From Novosphingobium sp. MD-1 (GTDB lineage Bacteria; Pseudomonadota; Alphaproteobacteria; Sphingomonadales; Sphingomonadaceae): a stretch of DNA of 64,000 bases. Of this stretch, positions 42,803 through 52,724 are shown piece after piece. A program made the position numbers and the translations under genes. The stretch's first letter is position 1. Each line of letters opens with the position of its first letter. The notes below the pieces were generated by a model that saw only the letters and a list, made by a program, of their open reading frames with translations, did not search any database and was not told the origin of the DNA. The stretch spans positions 310,001-374,000 of the forward strand of contig NZ_BBXA01000020.1 in assembly GCF_001014975.1 (NCBI RefSeq), given 5' to 3'.

Positions 42803-44112
42803 TGCTGTGCGTCCATCGGCTCCAGCACGATCGGCGTCGGCTTTGCCATCGGCGCGCCGGGCATGTGGATCTGCTTCCACCGCATCGCCAGCCGCACGCG
42901 CGTGGCGCCCGAGGGATGATCGTAGAACAGCGCTTCCTCGACCGGGCCAGGATCGATCTTGCGGTATTCGGAAAGCTTCATCGACAACGAGGCGAACCCG
43001 TCCGGCTCGTGCGCGGCGTCCAGCCCGAAGACATCGGCGTCCCGCTCGGTCACGCGGACCAGCGTGTTGGTGATCGGCGTGACCATCAGCGAAAAGACCA
43101 CGAAAACGCCGGCAAGGAGAGGCATCGAGGCGGGATCGGCCACGTCGCGAATGTTCCACCGGGCTCCGTACCGGGCCAGGATCAGCGGCATGGCCCAGGC
43201 CGCCAGGAACAGCATCAGCCCGTAGAGCGCCGTCAGCCAGATCCACGAGCGCCAGACATGGCCCAGCACGTAATGCCCCATCTCGTGCCCCACCGCGGCG
43301 AGGATTTCCGGCTCGGTCGCGCGGTGCAGCAGGTTGTCGTTGAGGCTGATCCGCACGCTCGGCCCGATGCCCGAGACATTGGCCGAAATGCGCTTGGTCT
43401 GCTTGGACGCGTCATAGACGTAGATATGTTCGGCCGGCACGTCATAGGCCTTGGCCATGGCCACGATGCGATCGCGCACCGGCCCCTGGGGCAGTTCGGA
43501 ATAGGTATTGAACAGCGGGAGGATATAGACCGGCGCGAACAGCATCGCCAGCGCGAGGAAGACCGAGACGACCCCCGTCGATACCATCCACCAGTTCTTC
43601 GGCATCCGCCGGATCACGGCATAGATCACCACGAACAGCAGGCTGCCGATCACCAGCGTCACGAACAGGCCGATCACCTGTTCGCCCAGCCAGCCGGCGA
43701 AGGACTGGTTCAGCAGGCCATAGCGCGCCTCGCGCACGAACCCTGTGTAGATGGTCCACGGCAGCAGCAGCAGCGTGCTGGCCATCAGGAACACGGCAGC
43801 CACTTCGAACACCACCAGCGCGCGCCTGCGCCCTTTGCGTTCGGCCGCATCGCGCACGCGGGGCAGGATGCGCAGCCGCAACATGACCCAGTAGACCGCC
43901 ACCGAAACCAGCGTGCCGATCAGCGCGATCCAGTAACCGCCCTCGAAATAGGCGTCCGACTTCACCCGCGCGGACCCCTGCAGCGTATCGAGGTAGGCGC
44001 GCGTGGCGGCATCGGCGTTGAAGCCAGCCGCATGGCCGACGCCCGGCACAGCAAGGAGGGCAAGGAGCGACAGAACGGCATATGTGAAAGGGAAGAAAAA
44101 GCCCCGGCGCAT
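42799..44112 (-). CDS. M48 family (Ste24/CAAX prenyl protease-like) membrane metallopeptidase
   Basis: The 437-residue membrane protease has a signal-like first segment, several further membrane helices and the zinc motif H276-E-M-G-H280 in AAVGHEMGHYVLGH. The downstream glutamate-containing segment (RVTERDADVFGLDAA) is also present. It matches bacterial Ste24 homologues that act in membrane protein quality control. The ATG has a GAGGACTG site. It is divergent from pepN. Confidence 0.92.
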   Translation of the reverse strand: MRRGFFFPFTYAVLSLLALLAVPGVGHAAGFNADAATRAYLDTLQGSARVKSDAYFEGGYWIALIGTLVSVAVYWVMLRLRILPRVRDAAERKGRRRALVVFEVAAVFLMASTLLLLPWTIYTGFVREARYGLLNQSFAGWLGEQVIGLFVTLVIGSLLFVVIYAVIRRMPKNWWMVSTGVVSVFLALAMLFAPVYILPLFNTYSELPQGPVRDRIVAMAKAYDVPAEHIYVYDASKQTKRISANVSGIGPSVRISLNDNLLHRATEPEILAAVGHEMGHYVLGHVWRSWIWLTALYGLMLFLAAWAMPLILARYGARWNIRDVADPASMPLLAGVFVVFSLMVTPITNTLVRVTERDADVFGLDAAHEPDGFASLSMKLSEYRKIDPGPVEEALFYDHPSGATRVRLAMRWKQIHMPGAPMAKPTPIVLEPMDAQH

Positions 44113-44217
44113 TCACAGTCCTCAAACGGTCGTTCAACAAGGCCTGCGCGGCGAAACCGTCTGGAGTCAAGAGCGTTTGGCGATTGCCCTTGGCCGGCTT
44201 CGCCCTACATTGGGACC

Positions 44218-46890
44218 ATGAACGACCTCGCCAATCCGCCATCCGCCTCCCAGACCGTCGCCACGCCCGCCTCCCCGGCCGACGCCCCGGCGCCCGCGCA
44301 CCCCGCCGTGATCCATCGCGCCGACTACCAGCCGCCGGCCTGGTTGGTGCCGGAAATCGCCCTCGATTTCGCCCTGTCGCTCACCGAAACCCGCGTGCAG
44401 GCGACGCTTTCGGTCGAACGCAACCCGGCGGGCGACGGCGCACGCACGCTCCGTCTCGACGGGGATGGCCTGCGTCCCGCACGCGTGTCCGTGGACGGAC
44501 TGCCGCACAACGACTGGCGCTTGGAAGGCGACGCGCTGCTGATCGACCTGCCGGGCGGAAAGCACCAAATCGGCATCGAAACTCTGGTCGATCCCACTGC
44601 GAACACACAGCTTTCCGGTCTCTACGCGTCCGGCGGGATGCTCTGCACCCAGTGCGAGGCGGAGGGATTCCGGCGGATCACCTTCTTCCCCGACCGGCCC
44701 GACGTGCTGAGCCGCTACACGGTGCGGATGGCGGGCGACAAGGCGCGCTTTCCGGTGCTGCTGTCGAACGGCAATCCGGTGGCGCAAGGCGAGGGGCCGG
44801 ACGGCACGCACTGGGCCGAATGGCACGATCCCTGGCCCAAGCCGTCCTATCTCTTCGCGCTGGTGGCGGGCGATCTGGTGCCCACGCGCGACAGCTTCAC
44901 CACCCGGTCCGGCCGCAAGGTCGATCTGGCGATCTGGGTCCGCGCCGGCGACGAGACGCGCACCGGCCACGCCATGCGCTCGCTGATCGCCTCGATGAAA
45001 TGGGACGAGGAGGTCTACGGCCGCGAATACGATCTCGACCTGTTCAACATCGTCGCCGTCTCGGACTTCAACGCCGGCGCGATGGAGAACAAGGGCCTCA
45101 ACGTCTTCAACACGCGCTACATCCTGGCCGATCCGGAAACCGCGACCGATGCGGACTACGACGCGATCGAGGGCGTGGTGGCGCACGAATACTTCCACAA
45201 CTGGTCGGGCAACCGCGTGACCTGCCGCGACTGGTTCCAGCTCAGCCTCAAGGAAGGCTTCACCGTGCTGCGCGACCAGCAGTTCAGCGCCGATCGCGGA
45301 TCGCCGCCGGTCAAGCGGATCGAGGACGTGCGCGTGCTGCGTGCGGCGCAGTTCCCCGAGGATTCGGGGCCGCTCGCCCACCCGATCCGGCCCGACAGCT
45401 ACGCCGAAATCTCGAACTTCTATACCGCCACGGTCTATAACAAGGGCGCCGAAGTCATCCGCATGATGACGGTGCTGGCCGGGCCGGAACGCTTCCGCAA
45501 GGGCACCGATCTCTATTTCGCGCGCCACGATGGCGAGGCGGCGACCTGCGAGGATTTCGTCAAGGCGATCGAGGACGGGGCAGGGCTGGACCTCACGAAA
45601 TTCCGCCGCTGGTACGAACAGGCCGGCACGCCCAGGGTGGACGCGGCGCTGGCGCACGACGCGGCATCGGGCACCGTCACGCTCACGCTCCGCCAGACCG
45701 TGCCGCCCACGCCCGGCCAGCCGGTCAAGCAGCCGATGCCGATCCCGCTGCGCACCGCGCTGTTCGACCGCGCCACCGGCACGCACCGGGGCGAACACCT
45801 GCTGGTGCTGGAAGAGGCGGAACAGGCCTTCACGTTCGAAGGCCATGCCGAGGCACCGGTGCTGTCGATCAACCGGTGCTTTTCCGCGCCCGTGGCGATC
45901 ACCAGCCCGGCGACGACGGCCGACCTCGTGTTCCTGGCCGAACATGACGACGATCCCTTCGCCCGGTACGAGGCGATGCAGCAGCTGGTCGTCCAGCATC
46001 TTGTCGCGGCGGTGACCGGCACGCTCGACGATGCCGCGCGCGCGGCCGGCGAAGCGGCGATTACCGAAGCCTTCGGCACGATCCTGGCCGACGCCAAACT
46101 CGACGACCTGATGCGCGGCGAACTGGTGATCCTGCCCGGCGAGGCCTATCTCGCCGAACAGATCGCCGGGGTCGATCCCTCGCGCGTCCATGCCGAACGC
46201 GAAGCGCTGAAGCAGCACCTCGGCACGCGGTTGCGGGCGGAGATCATCGCGCTTCACGATCGCTGCTCCGCCGTGCCCTACAGCCTAGACTCCGCCGCGC
46301 GCGGCGCGCGCAAGCTGAAAACGCAGGCGCTGGTCTATCTGGCCGCGGCCGAGCCCGCCGAAGCCGCCCGGCGCGCCAAGGCGCAATACGACGCAGCCGA
46401 CAACATGACCGACCGGCAGGGCGCGCTGATGGTGCTGTGCGGCCTGTCCGCACCCGAGCGCGAGGCGGCGCTGGCCGATTTCCACCAGCGCTTCGCGGGC
46501 AACATGCTGGTGATCGACAAGTGGTTCTCGCTCCAGGCGGGATCGCTCCACCCGCAGGCGATCGCGCACGTGAAGGCGCTGGCCAGCCATCCGGACTTCA
46601 CCATGACCAACCCCAACCGGGTGCGCTCGCTCTACATGGCGTTCGCGGCCAACCCGCAGGCGTTCCACAAGCCGGACGGCGAAGGCTATCGCCTGATCGC
46701 GGACCTGATCCTGGCGCTCGATCCGATCAACGCCAACACCGCCGCGCGCTTCGTGCCGCCACTGGGCCGCTGGCGCAAGGTGGAGCCGGGCCGCGCCGCG
46801 CTGATGCGCGCGGAGCTGGAACGCATCGCGGCCTGTTCCACGCTGTCGCGCGACGTGCGCGAGCAAGTCACGCGCAGCCTGGACAGCTGA
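44218..46890 (+). CDS. pepN: aminopeptidase N
   Basis: The 890-residue M1 aminopeptidase has the substrate-binding G-A-M-E-N at about 287-291 and zinc motif H323-E-Y-F-H327 with the following Glu in LSLKEGFTVLRDQ. A roughly 30-residue Ala/Pro-rich N-terminal tail precedes IHRADYQPPAWLVPEIALDF, slightly longer than E. coli PepN. I chose the ATG at 44218; a much longer upstream frame runs antisense to the protease gene. pgeF follows one base after the stop. Confidence 0.95.
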   Translation: MNDLANPPSASQTVATPASPADAPAPAHPAVIHRADYQPPAWLVPEIALDFALSLTETRVQATLSVERNPAGDGARTLRLDGDGLRPARVSVDGLPHNDWRLEGDALLIDLPGGKHQIGIETLVDPTANTQLSGLYASGGMLCTQCEAEGFRRITFFPDRPDVLSRYTVRMAGDKARFPVLLSNGNPVAQGEGPDGTHWAEWHDPWPKPSYLFALVAGDLVPTRDSFTTRSGRKVDLAIWVRAGDETRTGHAMRSLIASMKWDEEVYGREYDLDLFNIVAVSDFNAGAMENKGLNVFNTRYILADPETATDADYDAIEGVVAHEYFHNWSGNRVTCRDWFQLSLKEGFTVLRDQQFSADRGSPPVKRIEDVRVLRAAQFPEDSGPLAHPIRPDSYAEISNFYTATVYNKGAEVIRMMTVLAGPERFRKGTDLYFARHDGEAATCEDFVKAIEDGAGLDLTKFRRWYEQAGTPRVDAALAHDAASGTVTLTLRQTVPPTPGQPVKQPMPIPLRTALFDRATGTHRGEHLLVLEEAEQAFTFEGHAEAPVLSINRCFSAPVAITSPATTADLVFLAEHDDDPFARYEAMQQLVVQHLVAAVTGTLDDAARAAGEAAITEAFGTILADAKLDDLMRGELVILPGEAYLAEQIAGVDPSRVHAEREALKQHLGTRLRAEIIALHDRCSAVPYSLDSAARGARKLKTQALVYLAAAEPAEAARRAKAQYDAADNMTDRQGALMVLCGLSAPEREAALADFHQRFAGNMLVIDKWFSLQAGSLHPQAIAHVKALASHPDFTMTNPNRVRSLYMAFAANPQAFHKPDGEGYRLIADLILALDPINANTAARFVPPLGRWRKVEPGRAALMRAELERIAACSTLSRDVREQVTRSLDS

Positions 46891-46891
46891 C

Positions 46892-47689
46892 GTGGTGGAG
46901 GGTGCGGGCATTACCGGCGTGGACGTGCTCACCCACCCGGCGTTGGGCGGCGTGCCCCACGGCTTCCTGGGCCGGCGCGGCGGAGTGAGCGAAGGCGTGC
47001 TCGCCGGCCTCAACGTCGGCTGGGGCAGTGAGGACGATCCCGCCGCCACGGCCGAGAACCGCCGCCGCGCGACCGAGGCCGTCCTTCCCGGCGGCCGGCT
47101 CGTCTGTGCCTATCAGATCCATTCACCCGACGTGGTGACGGTGACCGAGCCGTGGTCCGAGAGCGACCGCCCGAAGGCCGACGCGCTCGTCACCCGCCTG
47201 CCCGGCGTGGTGCTGGGCATTCTCACCGCCGATTGCGCCCCCGTGCTGTTCCACGACGCAAAAGCCGGGGTGATCGGCGCGGCGCACGCCGGCTGGAAAG
47301 GCGCGTTCGGCGGAGTGACCGACAATACCATCGCGGCGATGGAAGCGCTGGGGGCCAGGCGCGCGGACATCGCCGCCGTCGTCGGCCCGTGCATCGCGCA
47401 GAAGAGCTACGAGGTGGACGCCGCCTTCGAGGACCGCTTCCTGGCCACCGACCCGGCCAACGCGCGCTTCTTCCGCGCCGGCAAGGCGGGGCACGCCTGG
47501 TTCGATCTGGAAGGCTACGTCGCCGCGCGGCTGCAGGCGGCCGGCGTCGGCACGGTCGCCATGCTGGGCGAGGATACCTACAGCCAGCCCGACCGCTTCT
47601 ATTCGTTCCGCCGCGCCACGCACCGGGGCGAGCCCGACTATGGCCGCGAGATCTCGCTGATCGCGCTGCCGCAAAACCGGACGGCATAG
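46892..47689 (+). CDS. pgeF: peptidoglycan editing factor PgeF (YfiH/DUF152 family)
   Basis: The 265-residue Cu/Zn-type hydrolase has the conserved triad His77 (YQIHSPDVV), Cys115 (TADCAPVLF) and His132 (AAHAGWKGA). In E. coli this family removes wrongly incorporated amino acids from UDP-MurNAc peptides; older names are laccase or polyphenol oxidase. GTG at 46892 lies one base after pepN, with a second GTG at 46895. Confidence 0.92.
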   Translation: MVEGAGITGVDVLTHPALGGVPHGFLGRRGGVSEGVLAGLNVGWGSEDDPAATAENRRRATEAVLPGGRLVCAYQIHSPDVVTVTEPWSESDRPKADALVTRLPGVVLGILTADCAPVLFHDAKAGVIGAAHAGWKGAFGGVTDNTIAAMEALGARRADIAAVVGPCIAQKSYEVDAAFEDRFLATDPANARFFRAGKAGHAWFDLEGYVAARLQAAGVGTVAMLGEDTYSQPDRFYSFRRATHRGEPDYGREISLIALPQNRTA

Positions 47690-47696
47690 CCTTTGA

Positions 47697-47782
47697 TCGT
47701 CATTGCGAGGGGCAAAGCCCCGCGGCAATCCAGAGCCGCGCGCGGGACTCTGGATTGCGTCGCGTGCCGCTCGCAATGACGA
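47697..47782. repeat. 86-bp palindromic element with 13-bp terminal inverted repeats
   Basis: TCGTCATTGCGAG (47697-47709) and its exact complement CTCGCAATGACGA (47770-47782) bound an element with an internal CAATCCAGAG/CTCTGGATTG palindrome. It is a different family from the CCCCTCCC repeats and has the look of a REP/MITE-type sequence common in alphaproteobacteria. It lies between the convergent ends of pgeF and the MFS gene. Confidence 0.85.
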
Positions 47783-47806
47783 AGCGGGTCAACCCGGCGT
47801 CATGCT

Positions 47807-49090
47807 TCAGGCGATTCGCGATGTCTTTCGCGTATCGGGCATCAGCAGGTAGACCACGAACGATACCGCGATGCAGCCGGCCACGTACCAGAAATAGCCG
47901 TCTTCCCAGCCTTCGGTCTTGAACCACAGCGCGATGTATTCGGCCGATCCGCCGAACACCGACACCGTGACCGCATAGGGCAGGCCCACGCCCAGCGCGC
48001 GGATGCCGGCGGGGAACAGTTCGGCCTTCACCACCGCGTTGATCGCGGTATAGCCGCTGACCACGACCAGCGCCGCCATCAGCAGGGCGAACCCGGTCCA
48101 GAAATCGTGCGCCACCGCCAGCGCGCGCATCAGCGGCACGGTGATGACCGCGCCCACCAGCCCGAAGGCCAGCAGCAGCGGCCGCCGCCCGATCCGGTCC
48201 GACAGCGCGCCGACCAGCGGTTGCAGCACCATGAAGCCCGCCAGCACCAGCGCGGAGACCAGCGTCGCGTCCTCCTTCGACCAGCCGGCGGTGTTGACCA
48301 TGAACTTCTGCGCATAGGTGGTGAAGGTATAGAACGCGACCGTGCCGCCCATGGTCAGGCCCACCACCGTCAGCACCTCGCGCGGGTGGGCGAGCAGGCG
48401 GCGCAGCGAAGGCTGGTGTTCGCGCTCCTGCTCGAACGCGGCGGTTTCGTGCATGGTCCGGCGCAGCCACAGCGCGGCGACGGCGCACGCGGCGCCGATC
48501 AGGAACGGTACGCGCCAGCCCCAGGCGTGGAGTTGCTCCTCCGTCAGCACCTGTTGCAGCACGATCAGCACGCCCAGCGCCAGCAACTGCCCCATGATCA
48601 GGGTAACGTACTGGAAACTGGACCAGAAGCCGCGCCGCTCGGCCGATGCCACTTCGGACAGGTAGGTCGCGCTCGCGCCGTATTCGCCGCCGACGCTGAG
48701 GCCCTGCAACAGCCGCGCGATCACCAGCAGCACCGGCGCGGCCACGCCGATCCGGTCATAGCCCGGCGTCAGCCCGACGATCAGCGAACCCAGGCACATC
48801 AGCAGCACGGACGCGGTCAGCGCCGTCTTGCGCCCCGCCCGATCGGCGTAGAGCCCCATCAGCCAGCCGCCGACAGGGCGCATCAGGAAGCCCACCGCGA
48901 AGACCGCGGCGGTGTTCAGCAGCTGCGCGGTGGGATCGCCCTTGGGAAAGAACGCCGAGGCAAAATAGAGCGAGAACGCGGCATAGACGTACCAGTCATA
49001 CCATTCGATGAGATTGCCCACCGATCCGCTGAAAATCGAACGCAACCGGCTCGGCGCCTCCTTCGATCCGTGATGCGCGCCCGATGCCAT
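47807..49090 (-). CDS. MFS transporter of the metabolite:H+ symporter (MHS) family
   Basis: This 427-residue, 12-segment transporter contains the MHS signatures GNLIEWYDWYVYAAFSLYFA at the N-terminus, GYDRIGVAAPVLLVIARLLQG and LSVGGEYGASATYLSE. It resembles KgtP-type dicarboxylate/alpha-ketoglutarate permeases. The substrate is not certain. The ATG follows a GGGGAGAG site. Confidence 0.9.
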   Translation of the reverse strand: MASGAHHGSKEAPSRLRSIFSGSVGNLIEWYDWYVYAAFSLYFASAFFPKGDPTAQLLNTAAVFAVGFLMRPVGGWLMGLYADRAGRKTALTASVLLMCLGSLIVGLTPGYDRIGVAAPVLLVIARLLQGLSVGGEYGASATYLSEVASAERRGFWSSFQYVTLIMGQLLALGVLIVLQQVLTEEQLHAWGWRVPFLIGAACAVAALWLRRTMHETAAFEQEREHQPSLRRLLAHPREVLTVVGLTMGGTVAFYTFTTYAQKFMVNTAGWSKEDATLVSALVLAGFMVLQPLVGALSDRIGRRPLLLAFGLVGAVITVPLMRALAVAHDFWTGFALLMAALVVVSGYTAINAVVKAELFPAGIRALGVGLPYAVTVSVFGGSAEYIALWFKTEGWEDGYFWYVAGCIAVSFVVYLLMPDTRKTSRIA

Positions 49091-49173
49091 AGCTCTCCCC
49101 GCCGATGTCAGGAAGCGACGCTAGGCGGCGGCGGGGGCAAAGATCAAGCGACCGCTGCCGCAAGGGTGCGGGT

Positions 49174-49824
49174 TCAGAGCAGGCCCCGCGCCTCGAGATC
49201 GGCGCGCAGCGCGGCGGCGTCGTCGCGGAAATGGTGGGTGTGCCAGCCGAGCGCGTCCGCCGCCGCGATATTGGCGGCGTTGTCGTCGATGAACAGCATC
49301 CGCGCAGGCTCATGACCGAAACGGCGGGCCGCCAGCGCGAAGATCGCCGCATCGGGCTTGATCAGCTTTTCCACGCCGGAGACGACGATATCGCGGAAAT
49401 GGTCAAGCACCGGGAAGGTCGGGCGGAACATCGCCCAGGTATCGGCGCCGAAATTGGTGATCGAAAACTGCGGTATCCCGCGCGCATCCAGCGCCCGGAC
49501 CAGTTCGTGCGTGCCCGTGACCGGCCCCGGCACCGCATCCAGCCAGTTGGGCGCATAGGCTTCGATCAACGGGCGATAGGCGGGAAATTCGGCAGAGCGC
49601 GCGGCGATCATCTCCGCCAGCGGAACGCCCGCGTCGTGCTGCGCGTGCCATTCCTCGGTCACCACGTTGGCCAGGAACCAGTCCAGTTCGCGCGGGTCGG
49701 CGATCAGCTTTTCGTAAAGCGAGGCGATTCGCCACTGCACCAGCACGCGGCCGATATCCCAGACGACCGCGTCGATCGCGCCATCAACGGGCGCATCGAC
49801 CGGGGCATCGTCCTGCTGGCTCAC
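49174..49824 (-). CDS. HAD-superfamily hydrolase (YihX-like)
   Basis: About 216 residues from GTG at 49824. Motif I is D23-I-G-R-V, the DxGxV variant used by YihX-type sugar-phosphate phosphatases. Motif II lies in FSITNFG, the motif III Lys in GVEKLIKPDAAIFALA, and motif IV in MLFIDDNAANIAAAD. A phosphatase role is likely; the substrate is unknown. TTG at 49839 is an alternative start. It follows rpmJ after a terminator. Confidence 0.85.
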   Translation of the reverse strand: MSQQDDAPVDAPVDGAIDAVVWDIGRVLVQWRIASLYEKLIADPRELDWFLANVVTEEWHAQHDAGVPLAEMIAARSAEFPAYRPLIEAYAPNWLDAVPGPVTGTHELVRALDARGIPQFSITNFGADTWAMFRPTFPVLDHFRDIVVSGVEKLIKPDAAIFALAARRFGHEPARMLFIDDNAANIAAADALGWHTHHFRDDAAALRADLEARGLL

Positions 49825-49843
49825 GCTGCGTTCCCGCAAACAA

Positions 49844-49868
49844 ATGCGCCCCCGCGCAGGCGGGGGCA
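49844..49868 (-). terminator. rpmJ intrinsic terminator
   Basis: GCCCCCGC (49848-49855) and GCGGGGGC (49860-49867) form an 8-bp stem with a GCAG loop. In the minus direction it is followed by GCATTTGTTTG. It overlaps the region just upstream of the HAD start. Confidence 0.65.
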
Positions 49869-49944
49869 GCCTTGCCTCTGCAAGAGGCGTCGATCAGGAC
49901 GGAAGCGTTCCGGCAGGTGCGGGAACGCTTCCGCCAGAGCCGGA

Positions 49945-50070
49945 TCAGCCCTGGCGCGCCTTGAAACGACGGTTGGTCTTGTTGATGACGTAGGTCCGGC
50001 CACGGCGGCGGATCACGCGGTTGTCCCGGTGGCGGTCCTTGAGCGACTTCAGGCTGTTGCGAATCTTCAT
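49945..50070 (-). CDS. rpmJ: 50S ribosomal protein L36 (Cys-free form)
   Basis: The 41-residue protein begins [20 protein letters not shown] and ends [10 protein letters not shown]. It lacks the CxxC zinc ligands of canonical 37-residue L36, so it is the 'C-minus' type normal in alphaproteobacteria. The ATG at 50070 is clear from the family. It is transcribed with its own terminator. Confidence 0.95.
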   Translation of the reverse strand: MKIRNSLKSLKDRHRDNRVIRRRGRTYVINKTNRRFKARQG

Positions 50071-50142
50071 GACGAATCCCTTTGCCCGAAGCGACCGGGC
50101 TTGAAACTGAAGGCGCGCCGATAAGGGCGGGCCGGTGGAAAG

Positions 50143-51147
50143 TCAACCTTCGCCACGGATCTCGGTCAGCTTGCGCTCCCACGCCAGCGCGTGCGTGACG
50201 ATGGTTTCGAGATCGGCGTATTTCGGCACCCACGGCACCGTCGCCCGGATCCGGCTGTTGTCGGAAATCAGCGAATCGGGATCGCCGGCACGGCGATCCT
50301 CCAGCTTGCGGACGATGGTGCGGTTGGTGACGCGGTCCACCGCGTCCAGCACTTCCAGCACCGAGAATCCGCGCCCATAGCCGCAGTTCATCGTCAGCGA
50401 CCGTTCCGGCTGTTCGATCAGCGCGCCCAGCGCCAGCACGTGCGCCTCGGCCAGGTCCGACACGTGGATATAGTCGCGCACACCGGTGCCATCGGGCGTG
50501 GCATAATCGGTGCCGAACACCGCCACATGCCCGCGCTTGCCCAGCGCCGCCTCGACCGCGACCTTGATCAGGTGCGTCGCGCCGGCGGTGGACTGGCCCG
50601 TGCGCGCCTGCGGATCGGCGCCCGCCACGTTGAAATAGCGCAGCGCGCAGAAGTTCAGCGGATGCGCCCGGGCGGTGTCGGCCAGCATGATCTCGGTCAT
50701 CAGCTTGGACATGCCATAGGGATTGATCGGCAGCTTCGGGCTGTCCTCGTTCACCGGCGAAACCTCGGGCACGCCATAGGTCGCCGCGGTCGAGCTGAAG
50801 ATGAAGTGGCGCACGCCGCCCTTCACCGCCGATTCGATCAGCGCGCGGCTCTTGGCGGTGTTGTTGTGGTAGTATTTCAGCGGGTTCTCGACCGATTCGG
50901 GCACCACGACCGATCCGGCGAAGTGCATCACCGCCCCGATCCCTTGTTCCGCGATGATCCGCGCCAGCAGATCGCCGTCCTCGATATCCCCCTGGTAGAA
51001 CGGCACGCCATCGGGAATGGCGAAGCGGAAACCCGTGGTCAGGTTGTCGATCACGCTGACGGGCCACCCCGCGTCCTTCAGCGCCAGCACGGCATGACTG
51101 CCGATATAGCCTGCGCCACCAGTGACGAGGACGGGTACTTTAGTCAT
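50143..51147 (-). CDS. galE: UDP-glucose 4-epimerase
   Basis: The 334-residue SDR enzyme interconverts UDP-glucose and UDP-galactose. It has NAD-binding GGAGYIGSHAVLAL at the start, catalytic YGMSKLM (YxxxK), LRYFNVAGADP and the C-terminal EDRRAGDPDSLISD. The ATG at 51147 follows GGAGTGATT. It supplies precursors for surface polysaccharide. Confidence 0.93.
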   Translation of the reverse strand: MTKVPVLVTGGAGYIGSHAVLALKDAGWPVSVIDNLTTGFRFAIPDGVPFYQGDIEDGDLLARIIAEQGIGAVMHFAGSVVVPESVENPLKYYHNNTAKSRALIESAVKGGVRHFIFSSTAATYGVPEVSPVNEDSPKLPINPYGMSKLMTEIMLADTARAHPLNFCALRYFNVAGADPQARTGQSTAGATHLIKVAVEAALGKRGHVAVFGTDYATPDGTGVRDYIHVSDLAEAHVLALGALIEQPERSLTMNCGYGRGFSVLEVLDAVDRVTNRTIVRKLEDRRAGDPDSLISDNSRIRATVPWVPKYADLETIVTHALAWERKLTEIRGEG

Positions 51148-51299
51148 GCGCGAATCACTCCGGAATGCAACGGACACCCTGCCCTAGCAGCAAGATTCGC
51201 AGGGAATCATTAAGTAGCGCGTTCAGTCAGGTGAAAGCGCCGGCGTGGCATCGCGCGGGCGGGATCGCCGTCGAAGCCCTTACCGAAAGATCACACGCC

Positions 51300-52046
51300 A
51301 TGCCCCGGGTTCGCACAACCTCCGCCCTTTCACCCCTCCTGATCGCGGCCGCGCTGCTGGCCGGCGCGCCGGCGGCACTGCACGCCCAGCCTTATGGCGG
51401 CGGCTGGGGCGGCGGCTGGGGGCGCGGCGACCCGTTCGGCCCCTATGGCGCGAACGGCCGCGACAGCCGGACGGGCGGCGAACCGTCGAAGAAGGTCGAT
51501 GTCACCACGTTCCGCGCGGCCGATGCCGGCAGCGCGCTGGCGCAGGGGCCGATCGTGATCGCCGCCGTCGCGCCCGATGGCTACGACGGCAGCGAGGACA
51601 ACGTCGAGCCCGACGCCAAGCTGCCGGTCTATGAGGCGGCGGTGGTCGATCAGCTTGCCGGGCATGGCTACAACACCGCCACCTCGGGCGCGGAAGGCGG
51701 GCAGGTGGCCGAAGTGGCGGTCAGCCATTCGGTGGTGCAGCCGGAGGAAGCCCCGCACAAGCCCGTGAGCGGCGCGATGAGCACCACGATCAGCAACCGC
51801 GGCAGCGGCGTCGGTCTGGCGCTGGCGGTCGATCTGTCCAAGCCGAAGAAGGCGATCATCGGCACGCGGCTGGAAGTGCGCATTCGCGACAAGGCGACCC
51901 GCCGCGTGCTGTGGGAAGGCCATGCCGAAGGCGTCGCGCGCGAGGGCGAGGCCGGGCTGGACAACACCGCCGTCGCCACGCGCCTGGCCACCGCGCTGTT
52001 CGCGAAGTTCCCCGAAGGCACCGAAGTGGCGGCGCTCCAGCCCTGA
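51300..52046 (+). CDS. secreted DUF4136-like protein
   Basis: The 248-residue precursor has a signal peptide ending near ALHAQ (about residue 30). A Gly/Trp/Arg-rich stretch (GGGWGGGWGRGDP) is followed by a folded domain ending in VRIRDKATRRVLWEGHAEG and TALFAKFPEGTEV. That C-terminal pattern matches the next gene, so the two are tandem paralogues of the DUF4136 type. The function is unknown. The start ATG has only a weak ribosome site. Confidence 0.75.
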   Translation: MPRVRTTSALSPLLIAAALLAGAPAALHAQPYGGGWGGGWGRGDPFGPYGANGRDSRTGGEPSKKVDVTTFRAADAGSALAQGPIVIAAVAPDGYDGSEDNVEPDAKLPVYEAAVVDQLAGHGYNTATSGAEGGQVAEVAVSHSVVQPEEAPHKPVSGAMSTTISNRGSGVGLALAVDLSKPKKAIIGTRLEVRIRDKATRRVLWEGHAEGVAREGEAGLDNTAVATRLATALFAKFPEGTEVAALQP

Positions 52047-52121
52047 TCGGAGCAACCTGCGGTTGCACGGGCACGTATCACGCCCATATCGGTTACCGGG
52101 ACAACGATTGAGGATACGCCG

Positions 52122-52724
52122 ATGCGCCGCCTGCTGATTGCTTCCGCCCTTGTGCTGGCCGCCTTGCCGGCCGCGCCCGGCGTGGCGTTCGCCGCCCCGG
52201 TCGAAGTCACGCGGTTCCACACCCCCGAATCGCTGGCGAAGCTGGTGCCGGGCGCCGCACTAGCGTTGGCACCCGCGCCGGGCGAAGACCCCGCCGGTCT
52301 CGAAACCGCGCTGTGGAACGATGCGGTCATGCGCGAAGTGGCGGCCCGTGGCTTCGGCACGGCGACCGCCGGCGCGGCGGACGCACTGGTCGAAGTGCGG
52401 GTGGAGCGGCGCACCGAACGGCAGGAACGGCAGCGCGGACCGGTCAGCGTCGGCGTGGGCGGCTCCACCGGCGGCTGGAACAGCGGCGTGGGCCTGGGCG
52501 TCGGCTTCAGCCTGGGCGGCGGATCACGCGAATGGACCGACACCCGCCTGTCCGTGACGATCCGCGACCGCGCGACAGGGCAGGCGCTGTGGGAAGGCCG
52601 CGCCGAATCGCGCGACAACGCGAAGAAGAAGGAGGCCGATGCGGCCAACGTGGCGCCGCGCCTGGCCCATGCGCTGTTCGCGGACTTCCCCGGCAAGTCC
52701 GGACAGACTATCCAGGTCAAATGA
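52122..52724 (+). CDS. secreted DUF4136 domain protein
   Basis: The 200-residue precursor has a signal peptide ending near AFAAP (about residue 24). The body shows [15 protein letters not shown], a Gly-rich central part ([19 protein letters not shown]) and [20 protein letters not shown] near the C-terminus. It is shorter than its upstream paralogue and shares that closing motif. Its stop overlaps the M14 peptidase ATG, so the three genes probably form a unit. No lipobox is seen. Confidence 0.8.
   Translation: MRRLLIASALVLAALPAAPGVAFAAPVEVTRFHTPESLAKLVPGAALALAPAPGEDPAGLETALWNDAVMREVAARGFGTATAGAADALVEVRVERRTERQERQRGPVSVGVGGSTGGWNSGVGLGVGFSLGGGSREWTDTRLSVTIRDRATGQALWEGRAESRDNAKKKEADAANVAPRLAHALFADFPGKSGQTIQVK

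Noticed and set aside
42622..44217. Long N-terminal extension of pepN
   Set aside because: It runs antisense to the M48 protease and SDR genes. The family start and the divergent layout place the pepN ATG at 44218.
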